Positions 30,607-41,947 of a DNA stretch of 64,000 nucleotides are shown piece after piece; positions within the stretch are counted from its first letter, which is position 1, and each line of letters opens with the position of its first letter. Source of the DNA: Miscanthus floridulus (lineage: Eukaryota > Streptophyta > Magnoliopsida > Poales > Poaceae); contig NC_089582.1 of assembly GCF_019320115.1 (NCBI RefSeq), forward strand, positions 122,661,259 through 122,725,258, read 5' to 3'. A model generated the notes under the pieces. That model ran no database searches. It worked only from the letters and a program-made list of their open reading frames with translations, and was not told the origin of the DNA. A program made the position numbers and the translations under genes.

Positions 30607-33390
30607 TTAGTTTACCCTATTGTATTCTCCTGGTTGGGGCATTCTCTTCTCTATGGTAGCAAGAATATGGAGGGAAAGAGAATCTTGAGGGACCTGACAA
30701 CAAGACCGCTTGTGTGTGGCGCGGGGAAGAAGAATCTGGAGGGGGCTGAAGCCATGGTACGGTTGTAGGGAGCTCGGGAGCTCGAGAGTCTTGAGGGAGA
30801 AGTCGTTGAAGGGAGTGAAAGCGAGAAGAAGGAAGTGAAATCATATAACACCAGGTTGAGAGCGGCGTCAAAATTGTATGGGCCGGTAGTGATTGGCTAC
30901 GAACTGGGAGAAGCAACACTATCCGTTCACATGGTGAACCAATGGCAGACAAAAAAGGTCGAACCAAACCAGAGGCGAAGGTAAGTTGTGGTTAGGGGTG
31001 CAAATGCACCCACAAAAAATGAAAAAAAAAACAATGAACTTGATTAAAATTCTAAGTACTATATAAGACATGTTTATGCACCCACAACCACAAGGTATGT
31101 GAGCCCATTCTAATTTGTTATAGCTTCACCTGAACGAAACATCACCTAAATGCTTTTGTTTGAGCAGAAAACTAAAGAGAACTTTATATGTAGGCAGTGG
31201 GCATCACCACCATCTTTTCGTCACTTGGTAGACTGTAAGAAATGAACATGAACCCATCTCAACAAGTAGTTGAATGGAAGGTGCCACAGAGTTCAAGCTT
31301 CACCTCGAATTAGGCACTTCTTTTATTCTTAATTATTAATTAAAAAACGTTTGTTTTTCCTAGCTAGGTTGCTCTTGTTTTTTTTTTCCAGTAGCACATG
31401 GTGCATCGAATTGTGTCGGGGACCGACCGTACGTAAGAGTTTGGCAATCGGCAGGATACCAAACCTCTGGCACACTGGAGAGAGATATCTGATGAGTTGG
31501 GTAGCGTGGCCGGTGGCCGGCCCGAGCACGCGAACATGCCTACCACCGTCCGGCCCTCCTTCGATCGGCCAAGAGATCACGCATTTCCCGTGCACGCCTC
31601 GCCGGTTTGGGTTTATGCTAGTTTGTTTCTCTCACGCCTCACGGGGAGGGGGGCAGGCGGCCAGCAGAGCCGGCATGAATCGGCGCGCGGCACGCACGAC
31701 GCATGCTCGGTCCGTGGATCGCGCGCGCGCCCGGCGCGCCTCCCCTCCCTCGGCCTCGATCGGTCACGCGTCCGCGGCAGCCGGCAGGCGTCTTTGGTTT
31801 GGTTTCCTTCCTTCCCCGCGACGTCTGCGCGAAAAAAGCACACCCAGCACGGCACGGAACGTGCCGTGTGTGGACTTGAGTTGGGATGGGATGATGAGTG
31901 AGTGGCGCGCGCGGGCGGGCAGGCGGTGGTGGTGCTCCGATCGATCCGCTGGTTTGCGTGTTGGCATCAGGCAGATGCCACGACGCACGCCGTCTATCGC
32001 AGGTCGAGACGATTGGTGGAGGGAAGGGAATTAGCACTCGATCGTTACCTTTTACGGGTGGTTATCAATCTGCGCTCAGCGGTACGTGCTGTCCCTGTTG
32101 CTTCCCAATCCACACCATGGGGTTGCTGGCTAGCTGCTGCTGGTGGAATGTGGATGGTGATGGGGCGATCCATCGCCGGCGGTCCGCCGTGCCATGCCAT
32201 GTACTGTAGGCGCAGCTAGGTATGGTTGTTGTTCGTCCGCTTCAGGCTTCAGCTGCTGCCGTCGTCAACAGCGATGGCATATTAATCTGTGCATGTGGGT
32301 CAGCGCACAGTTTGGCACACAACCAGCATGGATCTTACATGTAGAAGCTCTTATCTATGTATCTACTCCCTCCGTCCCAAAATAAGTGACGTTTTTTTTT
32401 ATTTTCAGACATCTTATTTGACCATTCGTCTTATTTAAAGTTTTTGTGTAAATTATAAAATAAACAAATCATTATTCAAGCATCTGTAATGATAAAAATA
32501 AGTCATAACAAAATAGATAATATTTATATAAAAATTTTGAATAAAACGAACGGTCAAACAAAATGTCTAAAAGTAAAAAAACGTAGCTTGTTTCGAACAG
32601 AGGGAGTATATAACAGGCCACCGTAGCATGCATCATCCAGCCGATCCATTTTGCTCGGGCTTTCTAATGCTTCCGATGTTATTCTGTTTGCATAAATCGA
32701 TCGAGCTATAAAATTTTTAAATACCGAAGAATTCTGAATAGAATAAAAGGAGAAAAAGTATGAAGGAATTCACGACTAGTATTATATATATGAACTTTTT
32801 CTTTCACTATAAGTACTCCTATATATACTACTTTGATGCTTACAAAAATCTAACGGTTCTTCATAATAATTGTTCAAACATGTGCAACAACCACCACTGG
32901 CTTTCGATAAGACACAGTTCGATGCGCATGTACGTGAAGTACACAGCGCGTCCGGTCCGATGACGGCAATGGCAGATTGACAGCAAATCAGCGAGCAATT
33001 AATATAACCGCTGTCCAAGTCGTCCAAGGATGAGATGAACCAAAAGCAATGCAAATCATTGGGCACGAAAAAAATCATTATTGGGGCATTGTTTGTGTTC
33101 CACGCATCCAGTGCCGGTCCTACAATTTCAAAAGGACCATCCGACGATCTCGTAACGGCCCTTCTTAGCCATGTATAAAATCTTATAATATATAGGCGCT
33201 AATTTTATTTAAAAATAAAAGCAAATTCAATAACATATTTTTAATTTAACATGTCTGATAATTATCGAGAAACAATGTAGATTAAGCAATATATTTGTAG
33301 ATGTATAATAATTATCGAGGAACAATGTAGATTAAAAAAACAATATATTCGTTTTCTTTTCTCACCCATGACAAATATTTCTTAGGTAAC
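30605..33390. other. Duplicated host segment, copy 2
   Basis: Exact repeat of 14606-17391. The left junction joins a retrotransposon repeat (ending ...GTCGTTCAAAAA) directly to host sequence (AATTAGTTTACCC) with only two shared bases. No gene recognised. The GC-rich block recurs at about 31479-32239. Confidence 0.7.
32366..32606. mobile_element. Stowaway-like MITE, copy 2
   Basis: Identical to 16367-16607, with the same TA flanks. Confidence 0.85.
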
Positions 33391-34744
33391 TGTCGGTGTT
33401 TTGGAACCGGGGGTCCCTCAACCAACGAGTGAATTTGTACTGCGTGTCCCTAATCCCGGATGGTGATGCAAAGAGACACAAGGTTTATACTGGTTCGGGC
33501 AGTCGAGGCCCTACGTCCAGTCTGAGAGATTGATCTTGTATTCCTTGCACCGGAGTGCTCGTGGTAGGGGGTTACAAGCTGAGTGAGAGAGGGAGCTAGC
33601 CCCAGGTCTCGGCGAGGGTGGTGCGAACGGCTTGGGACGTTGCTCCCAAGCAGCGTGGAAGTGCGTGATTCTATCGGTGTGTTTTTTCTCCGCCCCCTAG
33701 GAATGGCCCTGGCTACCTCCTTTTATAGTTACAAGGAGGAAGCGAGAGGTACATGAGAAGGCTACTATTTGCTGACGTATTCCGCTCCCTGAAGCAGTAT
33801 GGCGTCGTGGGAGTTCCAGTCGATGTCTAGTCGGTATGGTCTTCAAGGCTGACGACATGCTGCGCTCTTGTACTTTTGTTGACTTGGTGAAATGCCGAGG
33901 CCTGGTGGCTGCTGTAGTAGGCTGCGTCGAGACCTGTCGCGCTGAGGCCGAGACCCACTGTGCCGAGGCCTGCTGTGCCGAGGCCTTTAGCGGGTGGCAA
34001 TGCGCGGCAGGACAACGGTCAAATCGCCTTTTTACCATCCCTTACTGACGATACAGGGCACCGTATCCTATAGACGCGTGTTCGGCACTGTTCCGCCCAA
34101 ATCAACTATCGGCGGTGGCCGCCCAGACCTCACATTGCCACCCGCTAAAGGCCTCGGCACAGCAGGCCTCGGCACAGTGGGTCTCGGCCTCAGCGCGACA
34201 GGTCTCGACGCAGCCTACTACAGCAGCCACCAGGCCTCGGCATTTCACCAAGTCAACAAAAGTACAAGAGCGCAGCATGTCGTCAGCCTTGAAGACCATA
34301 CCGACTAGACATCGACTGGAACTCCCACGACGCCATACTGCTTCAGGGAGCGGAATACGTCAGCAAATAGTAGCCTTCTCATGTACCTCTCGCTTCCTCC
34401 TTGTAACTATAAAAGGAGGTAGCCAGGGCCATTCCTAGGGGGCGGAGAAAAAACACACCGATAGAATCACGCACTTCCACGCTGCTTGGGAGCAACGTCC
34501 CAAGCCGTTCGCACCACCCTCGCCGAGACCTGGGGCTAGCTCCCTCTCTCACTCAGCTTGTAACCCCCTACCACGAGCACTCCGGTGCAAGGAATACAAG
34601 ATCAATCTCTCAGACTGGACGTAGGGCCTCGACTGCCCGAACCAGTATAAACCTTGTGTCTCTTTGCATCACCATCCGGGATTAGGGACACGCAGTACAA
34701 ATTCACTCGTTGGTTGAGGGACCCCCGGTTCCAAAACACCGACA
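33391..34744. repeat. Palindromic LTR end, copy 2
   Basis: Arms 33391-34002 and 34133-34744 around spacer 34003-34132; same as 17392-18745. TATA boxes at 34408-34414 (plus) and 33721-33727 (minus). Confidence 0.9.
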
Positions 34745-34746
34745 GT

Positions 34747-34764
34747 TGGCGCGCCAGGTAGGGG
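34747..34764 (+). other. Primer binding site, copy 2
   Basis: Same 18-nt site as 18748-18765. Confidence 0.85.
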
Positions 34765-34802
34765 CCTCTGCGTGTCAGCTTCGTCATCCTAGCAAGTTCC
34801 GG

Positions 34803-37800
34803 ATGGCAGACCACATACAACCATTGCGCCTCGGCACCATAGTTTGGTTCGGGAGCCTAGAGTTCATGTCTCTAGGGCATGAGTACGACATGGTGCTCCT
34901 CGCTCCTCGAACCCCACCGTCCGACGACGAAGTCACGCCCCGGCAGCCCAGGCGTAGGCGGCGTCCGGGCGGCCGCTCTCGCCACGCTCGCCGGGCACGG
35001 CGCGAGCAAGGCCACCCCGACGCTACGCGAGCCCGGGGCAGCACGACACTCCCCGCCGATATCCTGCGACCAGCTGTTGGTACGGGGTCCCTGACTGGGG
35101 ACCTGTCTGACCTGAGCCTGGACAAAGGAAAATCGCCAGGGGCTTACGACGATGCCCAGTCATCTAACCCCGCTCCGCCACTCCCTGAAGAACCGACCCC
35201 GGCGGGGCAGAATCTGGAGACGGCCCCGTTCCCATACCCCTTTGGGTTAAGAAATGCCGCCACCTCCTACGCCTACGCTTACGCTGCCGCTCACGAGCAC
35301 CCCTCGGAACGCCGCCAGCGCTTCGCTCTCGACCTAAGCACCCACTCCGACCCCTCGGACGAGGACGAGGCGTGGCCCGGGGTGGATTTCTCCGAACTCC
35401 ACAACCCTGGGGCTTTACGCCAATTCTTGGCCGCAAGCGACTACTGCCTCGGCTATTCCGACTCCGACGACGAAGGGACTTACGATCCATCCCGTGAGTG
35501 CTTCCACGTCGGGCTCGGGATGCCAACGGTGGGCGAAGAGGAAGAAGGGACAGGCACTCGTTCACCGCCCCGGGCGGGGACGGGTGGTGCCACGCCTCCT
35601 CGTCTCGCAGCCCCGGCAGCACGGAACGAGAATCTCGTCCACGGGGGGCATCGTCGCCCAGACCTGGAGCAGCTCCGCGAGCTTCAGGCCAAGGTCGAAC
35701 AGGACCGACTCCTTCTGCAACAGCTCCGGGACACTCTCGAGCAGGAGCAGCGAGGGCGCGGTGAGGGCGGAGGAGCCCGAGCGCGGGCCCGCGACGTTCA
35801 TCACCGCATCAACGACAACGAGGGCGGAGAGCCACCCCCAATCTTTAACCGCGCTAGCCAGAATGTCGCAGCTGCTGCGATGCTGATCCGAGCGATGCCC
35901 GAGCCCTCCACCACCGAAGGGCGACGGGTCCGCGGAGAGCTCCGCGACCTCCTCGAGACCGCAGCAGTACAGCAGGCCGAAAGTTCCGCCTCCCGCCGGC
36001 GCGGAGGCACTTCGGAGCAACCCACGGCACGACCTCGCCAAGGTCAGGATGCCTCGGTCCGTCCCGAGCCCGCTCGCGCGCCGACGGTCAACAGGGCCCC
36101 CTCGGTGCGCGACCGACCTGGACACCAACGCGAGGTACAAGGCGACCACGAGGTAGTTGGCAGGCGACGGCGCCACGACGACGGAGCCGCCCGAGGCTAC
36201 CACCCGCACCGAGGCGGTCGCTACGACAGTGGTGAGGACCGCAGCCCCTCCCCTGAGCCGCCAGGACCTCGGGTCTTCAGCAGGGCCATCCGCGTTGCTC
36301 CTTTCCCCGCCCGGTTCCGACAGCCAGCCAACCTCACCAAGTATAGCGGCGAGACGAACCCTGAGCTATGGCTAGCCGATTATCGCCTGGCTTGTCAGCT
36401 GGGTGGCGCGGACGATGATCTGCTCATCATCCGCAATCTCCCTTTGCTCTTGACGGACTCGGCGCGAGCCTGGCTTGAGCATCTCCCCCCCTCGCAAATC
36501 CACGACTGGCGCGACTTGGTTAGGATCTTCGTCGGGAACTTCCAGGGCACTTACGTGCGCCCTGGGAATTCCTGGGATCTCAAGAACTGCCGCCAGAAGC
36601 CGGACGAGTCTCTCCGAGACTTCATCCGGCGCTTCTCCAAACAGTGCACCGAGCTACCTAGCGTCGGTGACTCGGAGATCGTCCAGGCTTTCCTCTCCGG
36701 CACCACTTGTCGGGACTTGGTCCGAGAGTTAGGGCGCAACGTCCCGCGCTCTGCCGCCGCGCTCCTCGACATCGCCACCAACTTCGCCTCGGGCGAAGAG
36801 GCGGTGGGGGCCATCTTCCCCAACAACGACGCCAAGGGGAAGCAAAAGGACGAGGCCCCCGAGGCCTCGCCCACCCGCGTTCCTAAGAGAAAGAAGAAGG
36901 GCCGCCCGGGGAAGCAGGAGGTCCTCGAGGCCGTTCGCGTCGCCACAACAGATCGCAGGAATCCCCGAGGCCCCCGCGGCCCCGGGCTATTTGACGACAT
37001 GCTAAAAAAGCCCTGTCCTTACCATCAAGGCCCGGTGAAGCATGCCCTCGAGGAATGCACCATGCTCCGGCGTTACTACGCCAGGCTCGGGCTCCCCGAC
37101 GACGATGAGGCCAGGAAGAGGGGCGCCGGCGAAAGGGACGGTGATAAAGATGATGGGTTTCCCGAGGTACGTAACGCTTTCATGATCTTTGGCGGACCCT
37201 CGGCATGCCTCACGGCGCGCCAGCGAAAGAGGGAACGCCGGGAGGTCTTCTCGGTCAGGGTAGCCACCCCCCGGTACCTCGATTGGTCTCGGGAAGCAAT
37301 CACCTTTGACCGAGATGACCACCCTGATTACGTTCCAAACCCCGGGCAGTACCCACTGGTCGTCGACCCGATCATCGGCAACACCCGGCTTACCAAAGTG
37401 CTCATGGACGGAGGCAGCGGCCTCAACATCCTCTACGTCAACACTCTGGAGCTCCTGGAGCTCGACCGATCACGGCTCCGAGGCGGTTCCGCGCCCTTTC
37501 ACGGCGTCGTGCCAGGAAAGCGCACGCGACCCCTCGGACGCGTCGACTTACCCGTCTGTTTCGGCACCCCCTCCAACTACCGCAAGGAGGTCCTCACCTT
37601 CGAGGTGGTGGAATTCAAGGGGGCTTACCACGCCATCTTGGGGCGCCCGTGCTACGCCAAGTTCATGGCAATCCCCAACTACACCTACCTCAAGCTCAAG
37701 ATGCCAGGCCCCAACGGCGTCATCACCATCGAGTCCACGTACGAACATGCATACGACTGCGATGTCGAGTGCATCGAGTACGCCGAGGCCATCGTGGAGG

Positions 37801-37967
37801 CCGAGACCCTCATCGCCGATCTCGTCCAGCTTGGTGGCGAGGTTCCCGACACCAAGCGGCGCGCCGGGGCCTTCGAGCCCGCGGAGGCTGTCAAGCACGT
37901 CCCCGTCGACCCCGCCGTCCCCGACGGCCGAGGACTGAAGATCAGCGCCACCCTCGACAGCAAATAG
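34803..37967 (+). CDS. Gag-protease polyprotein, copy 2
   Basis: Translation identical to the copy at 18804-21968 (1054 aa): capsid-like core, CPYHQGPVKHALEEC knuckle-like motif, protease DGGSG. Ends in TAG at 37965-37967, with pol following in the same frame. Confidence 0.9.
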   Translation: MADHIQPLRLGTIVWFGSLEFMSLGHEYDMVLLAPRTPPSDDEVTPRQPRRRRRPGGRSRHARRARREQGHPDATRARGSTTLPADILRPAVGTGSLTGDLSDLSLDKGKSPGAYDDAQSSNPAPPLPEEPTPAGQNLETAPFPYPFGLRNAATSYAYAYAAAHEHPSERRQRFALDLSTHSDPSDEDEAWPGVDFSELHNPGALRQFLAASDYCLGYSDSDDEGTYDPSRECFHVGLGMPTVGEEEEGTGTRSPPRAGTGGATPPRLAAPAARNENLVHGGHRRPDLEQLRELQAKVEQDRLLLQQLRDTLEQEQRGRGEGGGARARARDVHHRINDNEGGEPPPIFNRASQNVAAAAMLIRAMPEPSTTEGRRVRGELRDLLETAAVQQAESSASRRRGGTSEQPTARPRQGQDASVRPEPARAPTVNRAPSVRDRPGHQREVQGDHEVVGRRRRHDDGAARGYHPHRGGRYDSGEDRSPSPEPPGPRVFSRAIRVAPFPARFRQPANLTKYSGETNPELWLADYRLACQLGGADDDLLIIRNLPLLLTDSARAWLEHLPPSQIHDWRDLVRIFVGNFQGTYVRPGNSWDLKNCRQKPDESLRDFIRRFSKQCTELPSVGDSEIVQAFLSGTTCRDLVRELGRNVPRSAAALLDIATNFASGEEAVGAIFPNNDAKGKQKDEAPEASPTRVPKRKKKGRPGKQEVLEAVRVATTDRRNPRGPRGPGLFDDMLKKPCPYHQGPVKHALEECTMLRRYYARLGLPDDDEARKRGAGERDGDKDDGFPEVRNAFMIFGGPSACLTARQRKRERREVFSVRVATPRYLDWSREAITFDRDDHPDYVPNPGQYPLVVDPIIGNTRLTKVLMDGGSGLNILYVNTLELLELDRSRLRGGSAPFHGVVPGKRTRPLGRVDLPVCFGTPSNYRKEVLTFEVVEFKGAYHAILGRPCYAKFMAIPNYTYLKLKMPGPNGVITIESTYEHAYDCDVECIEYAEAIVEAETLIADLVQLGGEVPDTKRRAGAFEPAEAVKHVPVDPAVPDGRGLKISATLDSK

Positions 37968-40900
37968 GAGGCCGTGCTCGTCGACTTTCTCCGTGCGAAC
38001 GTCGATATGTTCGCATGGAGTCCCTCGGACATGCCAGGCATACCAAGGGAGGTCGCCGAGCACGCCTTAGATATCCGGCCAGGCTCCAGGCCGGCAAAGC
38101 AGCGCCTGCGCCGGTTTGACGAGGAGAAGCGCAGGGCCATCGGCGAAGAAGTACAGAAGCTCGTGGCCGCCGGGTTCATCAAGGAAGTATCCCATCCAGA
38201 GTGGCTGGCTAACCCTGTACTAGTTAGGAAGAAAAGTGGCAAGTGGAGGATGTGCGTGGACTACACTGGTCTAAATAAAGCATGCCCGAAAGTCCCATTC
38301 CCACTACCACGAATTGACCAAATCGTCGACTCCACTGCAGGATGCGAAACCCTCTCCTTCCTTGATGCGTATTCCGGTTACCACCAAATCAAGATGAAAG
38401 AGTCCGACCAGCTCGCGACTTCTTTCATCACTCCATTCGGCATGTACTGCTACGTAACCATGCCGTTTGGCCTCAGAAACGCAGGGGCCACTTACCAACG
38501 GTGCATGATCCAAGTCTTTGGCGAACATATCGGACGAACCGTTGAGGCCTATGTGGATGACATCGTAGTCAAGTCCAGGAAGGCCAGCGATCTCGTCGGC
38601 GACCTGGAGGTTGCCTTCACATGTCTCAGAAAGAAGGACATCAAGCTCAACCCCGAGAAGTGTGTCTTCGGGGTCCCCCGAGGCATGCTCTTAGGATTCA
38701 TAGTCTCGGAGCGTGGGATCGAGGCCAACCCGGAGAAGGTCTCGGCCGTGACCAACATGGGCCCGATCCGAGACCTCAAAGGCGTGCAGAGGGTCATGGG
38801 ATGCCTTGCGGCCCTGAGCCGCTTCATCTCCCGCCTCGGCGAAAAAGGCCTGCCCCTGTACCGCCTTTTGAGAAAGGCCGAGCGCTTTTCTTGGACCGCC
38901 GAGGCCGAGGAAGCCCTCGCCAGGCTCAAAGCACTACTCACCAACCCCCCCGTCCTGGTTCCGCCCGCCGAGGGCGAACACCTCTTGCTCTACGTCGCCG
39001 CGACGACCCAAGTGGTCAGCGCGGCCGTAGTCGTCGAGAGGCAGGAGAAGGGACACGCTCTGCCCATCCAGCGACCTGTCTACTTCATCAGCGAAGTGCT
39101 CTCCGAGACTAAGACACGTTACCCGCACATCCAGAAGTTAGTTTACGCCATAGTCTTGGCTCGACGCAAGCTGCGTCACTACTTCGAGTCCTACCCGGTG
39201 ACTGTGGTGTCGTCTTTTCCCCTGGGGGAGATAATCCAAAACCGGGAGGCCTCGGGTAGAATAGCCAAATGGGCTGTCGAACTCATGGGGGAGACCTTGT
39301 CTTTCGCGCCTCGGAAAGCGATCAAATCACAGGTCCTGGCCGACTTTGTAGCCGAGTGGACCGACACACATCTGCCACCCGTTCAAATCCAATTAGAATG
39401 CTGGACCATGTACTTCGACGGGTCTCTGATGAAGACTGGGGCCGGCGCGGGCCTGCTCCTGGTCTCGCCCCTCGGAATACACATGCGCTACATGATACGG
39501 CTTCACTTCGCCGCCTCCAACAATGTCGCCGAATACGAGGCCCTCGTCAACGGCCTGCAAATCGCCATCGAACTTGGAGTACGACGTCTCGACGTACGGG
39601 GTGATTCGCAGCTCGTCGTCGATCAGGTGATGAAAGAGTCAAGCTGCCACGACCCCAAAATGAAGGCGTACTGCGCGATGGTACGTCGTCTGGAGAACAA
39701 GTTCGACGGTCTCGAACTCAACCACGTTGCACGAAAGTTCAACGAGGCCGCGGACGAACTGGCAAAGATGGCGTCGGCACGGACCCCGGCCCCTCCGAAC
39801 GTCTTCGCCAGAGACCTCCACAAGCCGTCCGTCGACTACGCCTCGGCGACGGAAGAGGACCCATCGGCCGAGCCCACCGCAGGGCTCGAGGCCCCCTCTG
39901 CCGTCGAGACCCCGCCAGCCGAGCCCGAGGCGATGGCGATTGACGAAGAGCCTCCCAAGACCGACCAAGGAACGGACTGGCGAGTCCCTTTCCTTGATCG
40001 CCTCGTCCGAGGAGAGCTTCCTGCTGACAGAACCGAAGCCCGACGGCTTGCGCGTCGCGCCAAGACTTACGTCCTCTGCAACGGCGAGTTATATAGGCGC
40101 AGCCCGTCTGGTATTCTCCAACGATGCATCACCACCGAGGCTGGCCAATCCCTACTTCAGGACTTACACGCGGGAGTCTGCGGGCACCACGCGGCGCCTC
40201 GGGCGCTCGTAGGTAACGCCTTCCGCCAAGGTTTCTATTGGCCAACGGCGGTGGCCGACGCCACAAAGCTAGTACGCACCTGCGAGGGATGCCAGTACTA
40301 TGCTCGACAGACGCACCTCCCGGCCCAAGCCCTCCAAACCATCCCCATCACATGGCCATTCGCTGTGTGGGGACTGGACATGGTTGGGCCTCTGCAGAAG
40401 GCACCCGGGGGCTATACCCATCTGCTGGTAGCTATCGACAAATTCTCTAAATGGATCGAGGCTCGTCCGATCGCTCAGATCAAATCCGAGCAAGCGGTGC
40501 TATTCTTTACGGATATCATCCACAGGTTCGGGGTTCCTAACACCATCATCACTGACAATGGGACACAATTCACCGGGCGCAAATTCCTAACGTTCTGCGA
40601 CGACCACCACATCCGGGTGGCCTGGGCGGCCGTAGGGCACCCAAGGACGAATGGCCAAGTAGAGCGTGCCAACGGCATGATCCTACGAGGCCTTAAGCCA
40701 AGAATATTCGACCAGTTGAAGAAGTTTGGCAAGAAATGGCTTGCCGAACTCCCGTCAGTCATCTGGAGCCTAAGAAATACCCCGAGCCGAGCCACGGGAT
40801 TCACACCGTTCTTCCTGGTCTATGGAGCCGAGGCCATCCTCCCCACTGACTTAGAATACGGCTCCCCGAGGCTACAGGCGTACAACGAGCAAAGCAACCG

Positions 40901-41213
40901 CACTACCCGCGAAGATGCCCTCGACCAACTGGAGGAGGCCCGCGACGTCGCGCTACTACACTCAGCCAGGTATCAGCAAGCCCTACGACGCTACCAAGCC
41001 CGGCGCGTCCAAAGCCGGGACCTGAAGGTGGGCGACCTAGTGCTGAGACTGAGGCAGAGCAACAAGGGCCGCCACAAGCTGACCCCACCCTGGGAGGGGC
41101 CGTATATCGTCGCTCAAGTGCTGAAGCCCGGGACCTACAAGTTAGCCAACGAGAAGGGCGAAATCTTCACCAACGCTTGGAACATAGAACAGCTACGTCG
41201 TTTCTACCCTTAA
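37968..41213 (+). CDS. Pol (reverse transcriptase, RNase H, integrase), copy 2
   Basis: Translation identical to 21969-25214, with YVDD, the RNase H and the integrase D,D-35-E residues intact. It is reached through the in-frame TAG of gag-protease. Confidence 0.92.
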   Translation, partial: EAVLVDFLRANVDMFAWSPSDMPGIPREVAEHALDIRPGSRPAKQRLRRFDEEKRRAIGEEVQKLVAAGFIKEVSHPEWLANPVLVRKKSGKWRMCVDYTGLNKACPKVPFPLPRIDQIVDSTAGCETLSFLDAYSGYHQIKMKESDQLATSFITPFGMYCYVTMPFGLRNAGATYQRCMIQVFGEHIGRTVEAYVDDIVVKSRKASDLVGDLEVAFTCLRKKDIKLNPEKCVFGVPRGMLLGFIVSERGIEANPEKVSAVTNMGPIRDLKGVQRVMGCLAALSRFISRLGEKGLPLYRLLRKAERFSWTAEAEEALARLKALLTNPPVLVPPAEGEHLLLYVAATTQVVSAAVVVERQEKGHALPIQRPVYFISEVLSETKTRYPHIQKLVYAIVLARRKLRHYFESYPVTVVSSFPLGEIIQNREASGRIAKWAVELMGETLSFAPRKAIKSQVLADFVAEWTDTHLPPVQIQLECWTMYFDGSLMKTGAGAGLLLVSPLGIHMRYMIRLHFAASNNVAEYEALVNGLQIAIELGVRRLDVRGDSQLVVDQVMKESSCHDPKMKAYCAMVRRLENKFDGLELNHVARKFNEAADELAKMASARTPAPPNVFARDLHKPSVDYASATEEDPSAEPTAGLEAPSAVETPPAEPEAMAIDEEPPKTDQGTDWRVPFLDRLVRGELPADRTEARRLARRAKTYVLCNGELYRRSPSGILQRCITTEAGQSLLQDLHAGVCGHHAAPRALVGNAFRQGFYWPTAVADATKLVRTCEGCQYYARQTHLPAQALQTIPITWPFAVWGLDMVGPLQKAPGGYTHLLVAIDKFSKWIEARPIAQIKSEQAVLFFTDIIHRFGVPNTIITDNGTQFTGRKFLTFCDDHHIRVAWAAVGHPRTNGQVERANGMILRGLKPRIFDQLKKFGKKWLAELPSVIWSLRNTPSRATGFTPFFLVYGAEAILPTDLEYGSPRLQAYNEQSNRTTREDALDQLEEARDVALLHSARYQQALRRYQARRVQSRDLKVGDLVLRLRQSNKGRHKLTPPWEGPYIVAQVLKPGTYKLANEKGEIFTNAWNIEQLRRFYP

Positions 41214-41947
41214 ATTTCCAAACGTTGTTTACATTGTTTCTCGAAATGAATAAAGAAGCGTTCTTTAAATTGTTATAATCTTTCGAGGAACCCCCTTATA
41301 GACAAATCGGCTGTATAGAACCCAAGGACCGAAAGATCGTCTCAAGGGCGAAAAGGCCGGCCGAGTCGTGAGAACGGCCTATGCCTCTGGGCTACGGCAG
41401 CTCCCTCACCACCGTTTCGCCCAAAGGACAGCTTAGGTTCCGAGGAAGTTCTTTGCAGAGAGGTTATCTATCGATAGGGGCTCGACGTCACTATAACGCA
41501 ATAAGGGAGACTCGGCTCTGCCTCTGCAAAGTCGAGCCTCCCTCGGGGGCTAAAAAGGGGGAACCCCCCTAAGTCCCGGACACCATTTCTCAACCGTTTT
41601 TCCGAAAATTTCCACACCAAACTCTCTCGCGCTCCGACGGGACCTTCGCAAGAAACCCAAAGACCAAAAGCCTGTCTAGAGGCCAAAGGGCCGGCTGAGT
41701 CGTGAGAACGGCCTACGCCTCTGGGCTACGGCAGCTCCCTCACCGCCCTTCGCCGAAGGACGGCTTAGGTTCCGAGGGATTTCTTCGCGATCGGGACAGA
41801 GGGCACGAACTTAGAAATAGAATGGAAAACGGTTAAGAAGCACACATACGCAAATACTTTAAGGGCCTCGACGGCCACAAAAAAAACGTCACGATTCGGC
41901 AACTAACTCGATTCGGTTACATGGCCCCTTTTGGCCCAGGTCAAAGC
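41214..41947. repeat. Convergent spacer with duplicated units, copy 2
   Basis: Same as 25215-25948: non-coding, two related units about 334 bp apart. Confidence 0.7.

Noticed and set aside
33391..34744. Reading the palindrome as a complete, naturally symmetrical LTR
   Set aside because: No second copy of it exists at the right end, and the related LTR at 6531-7618 is not palindromic; an inversion or rearrangement explains both ends better.
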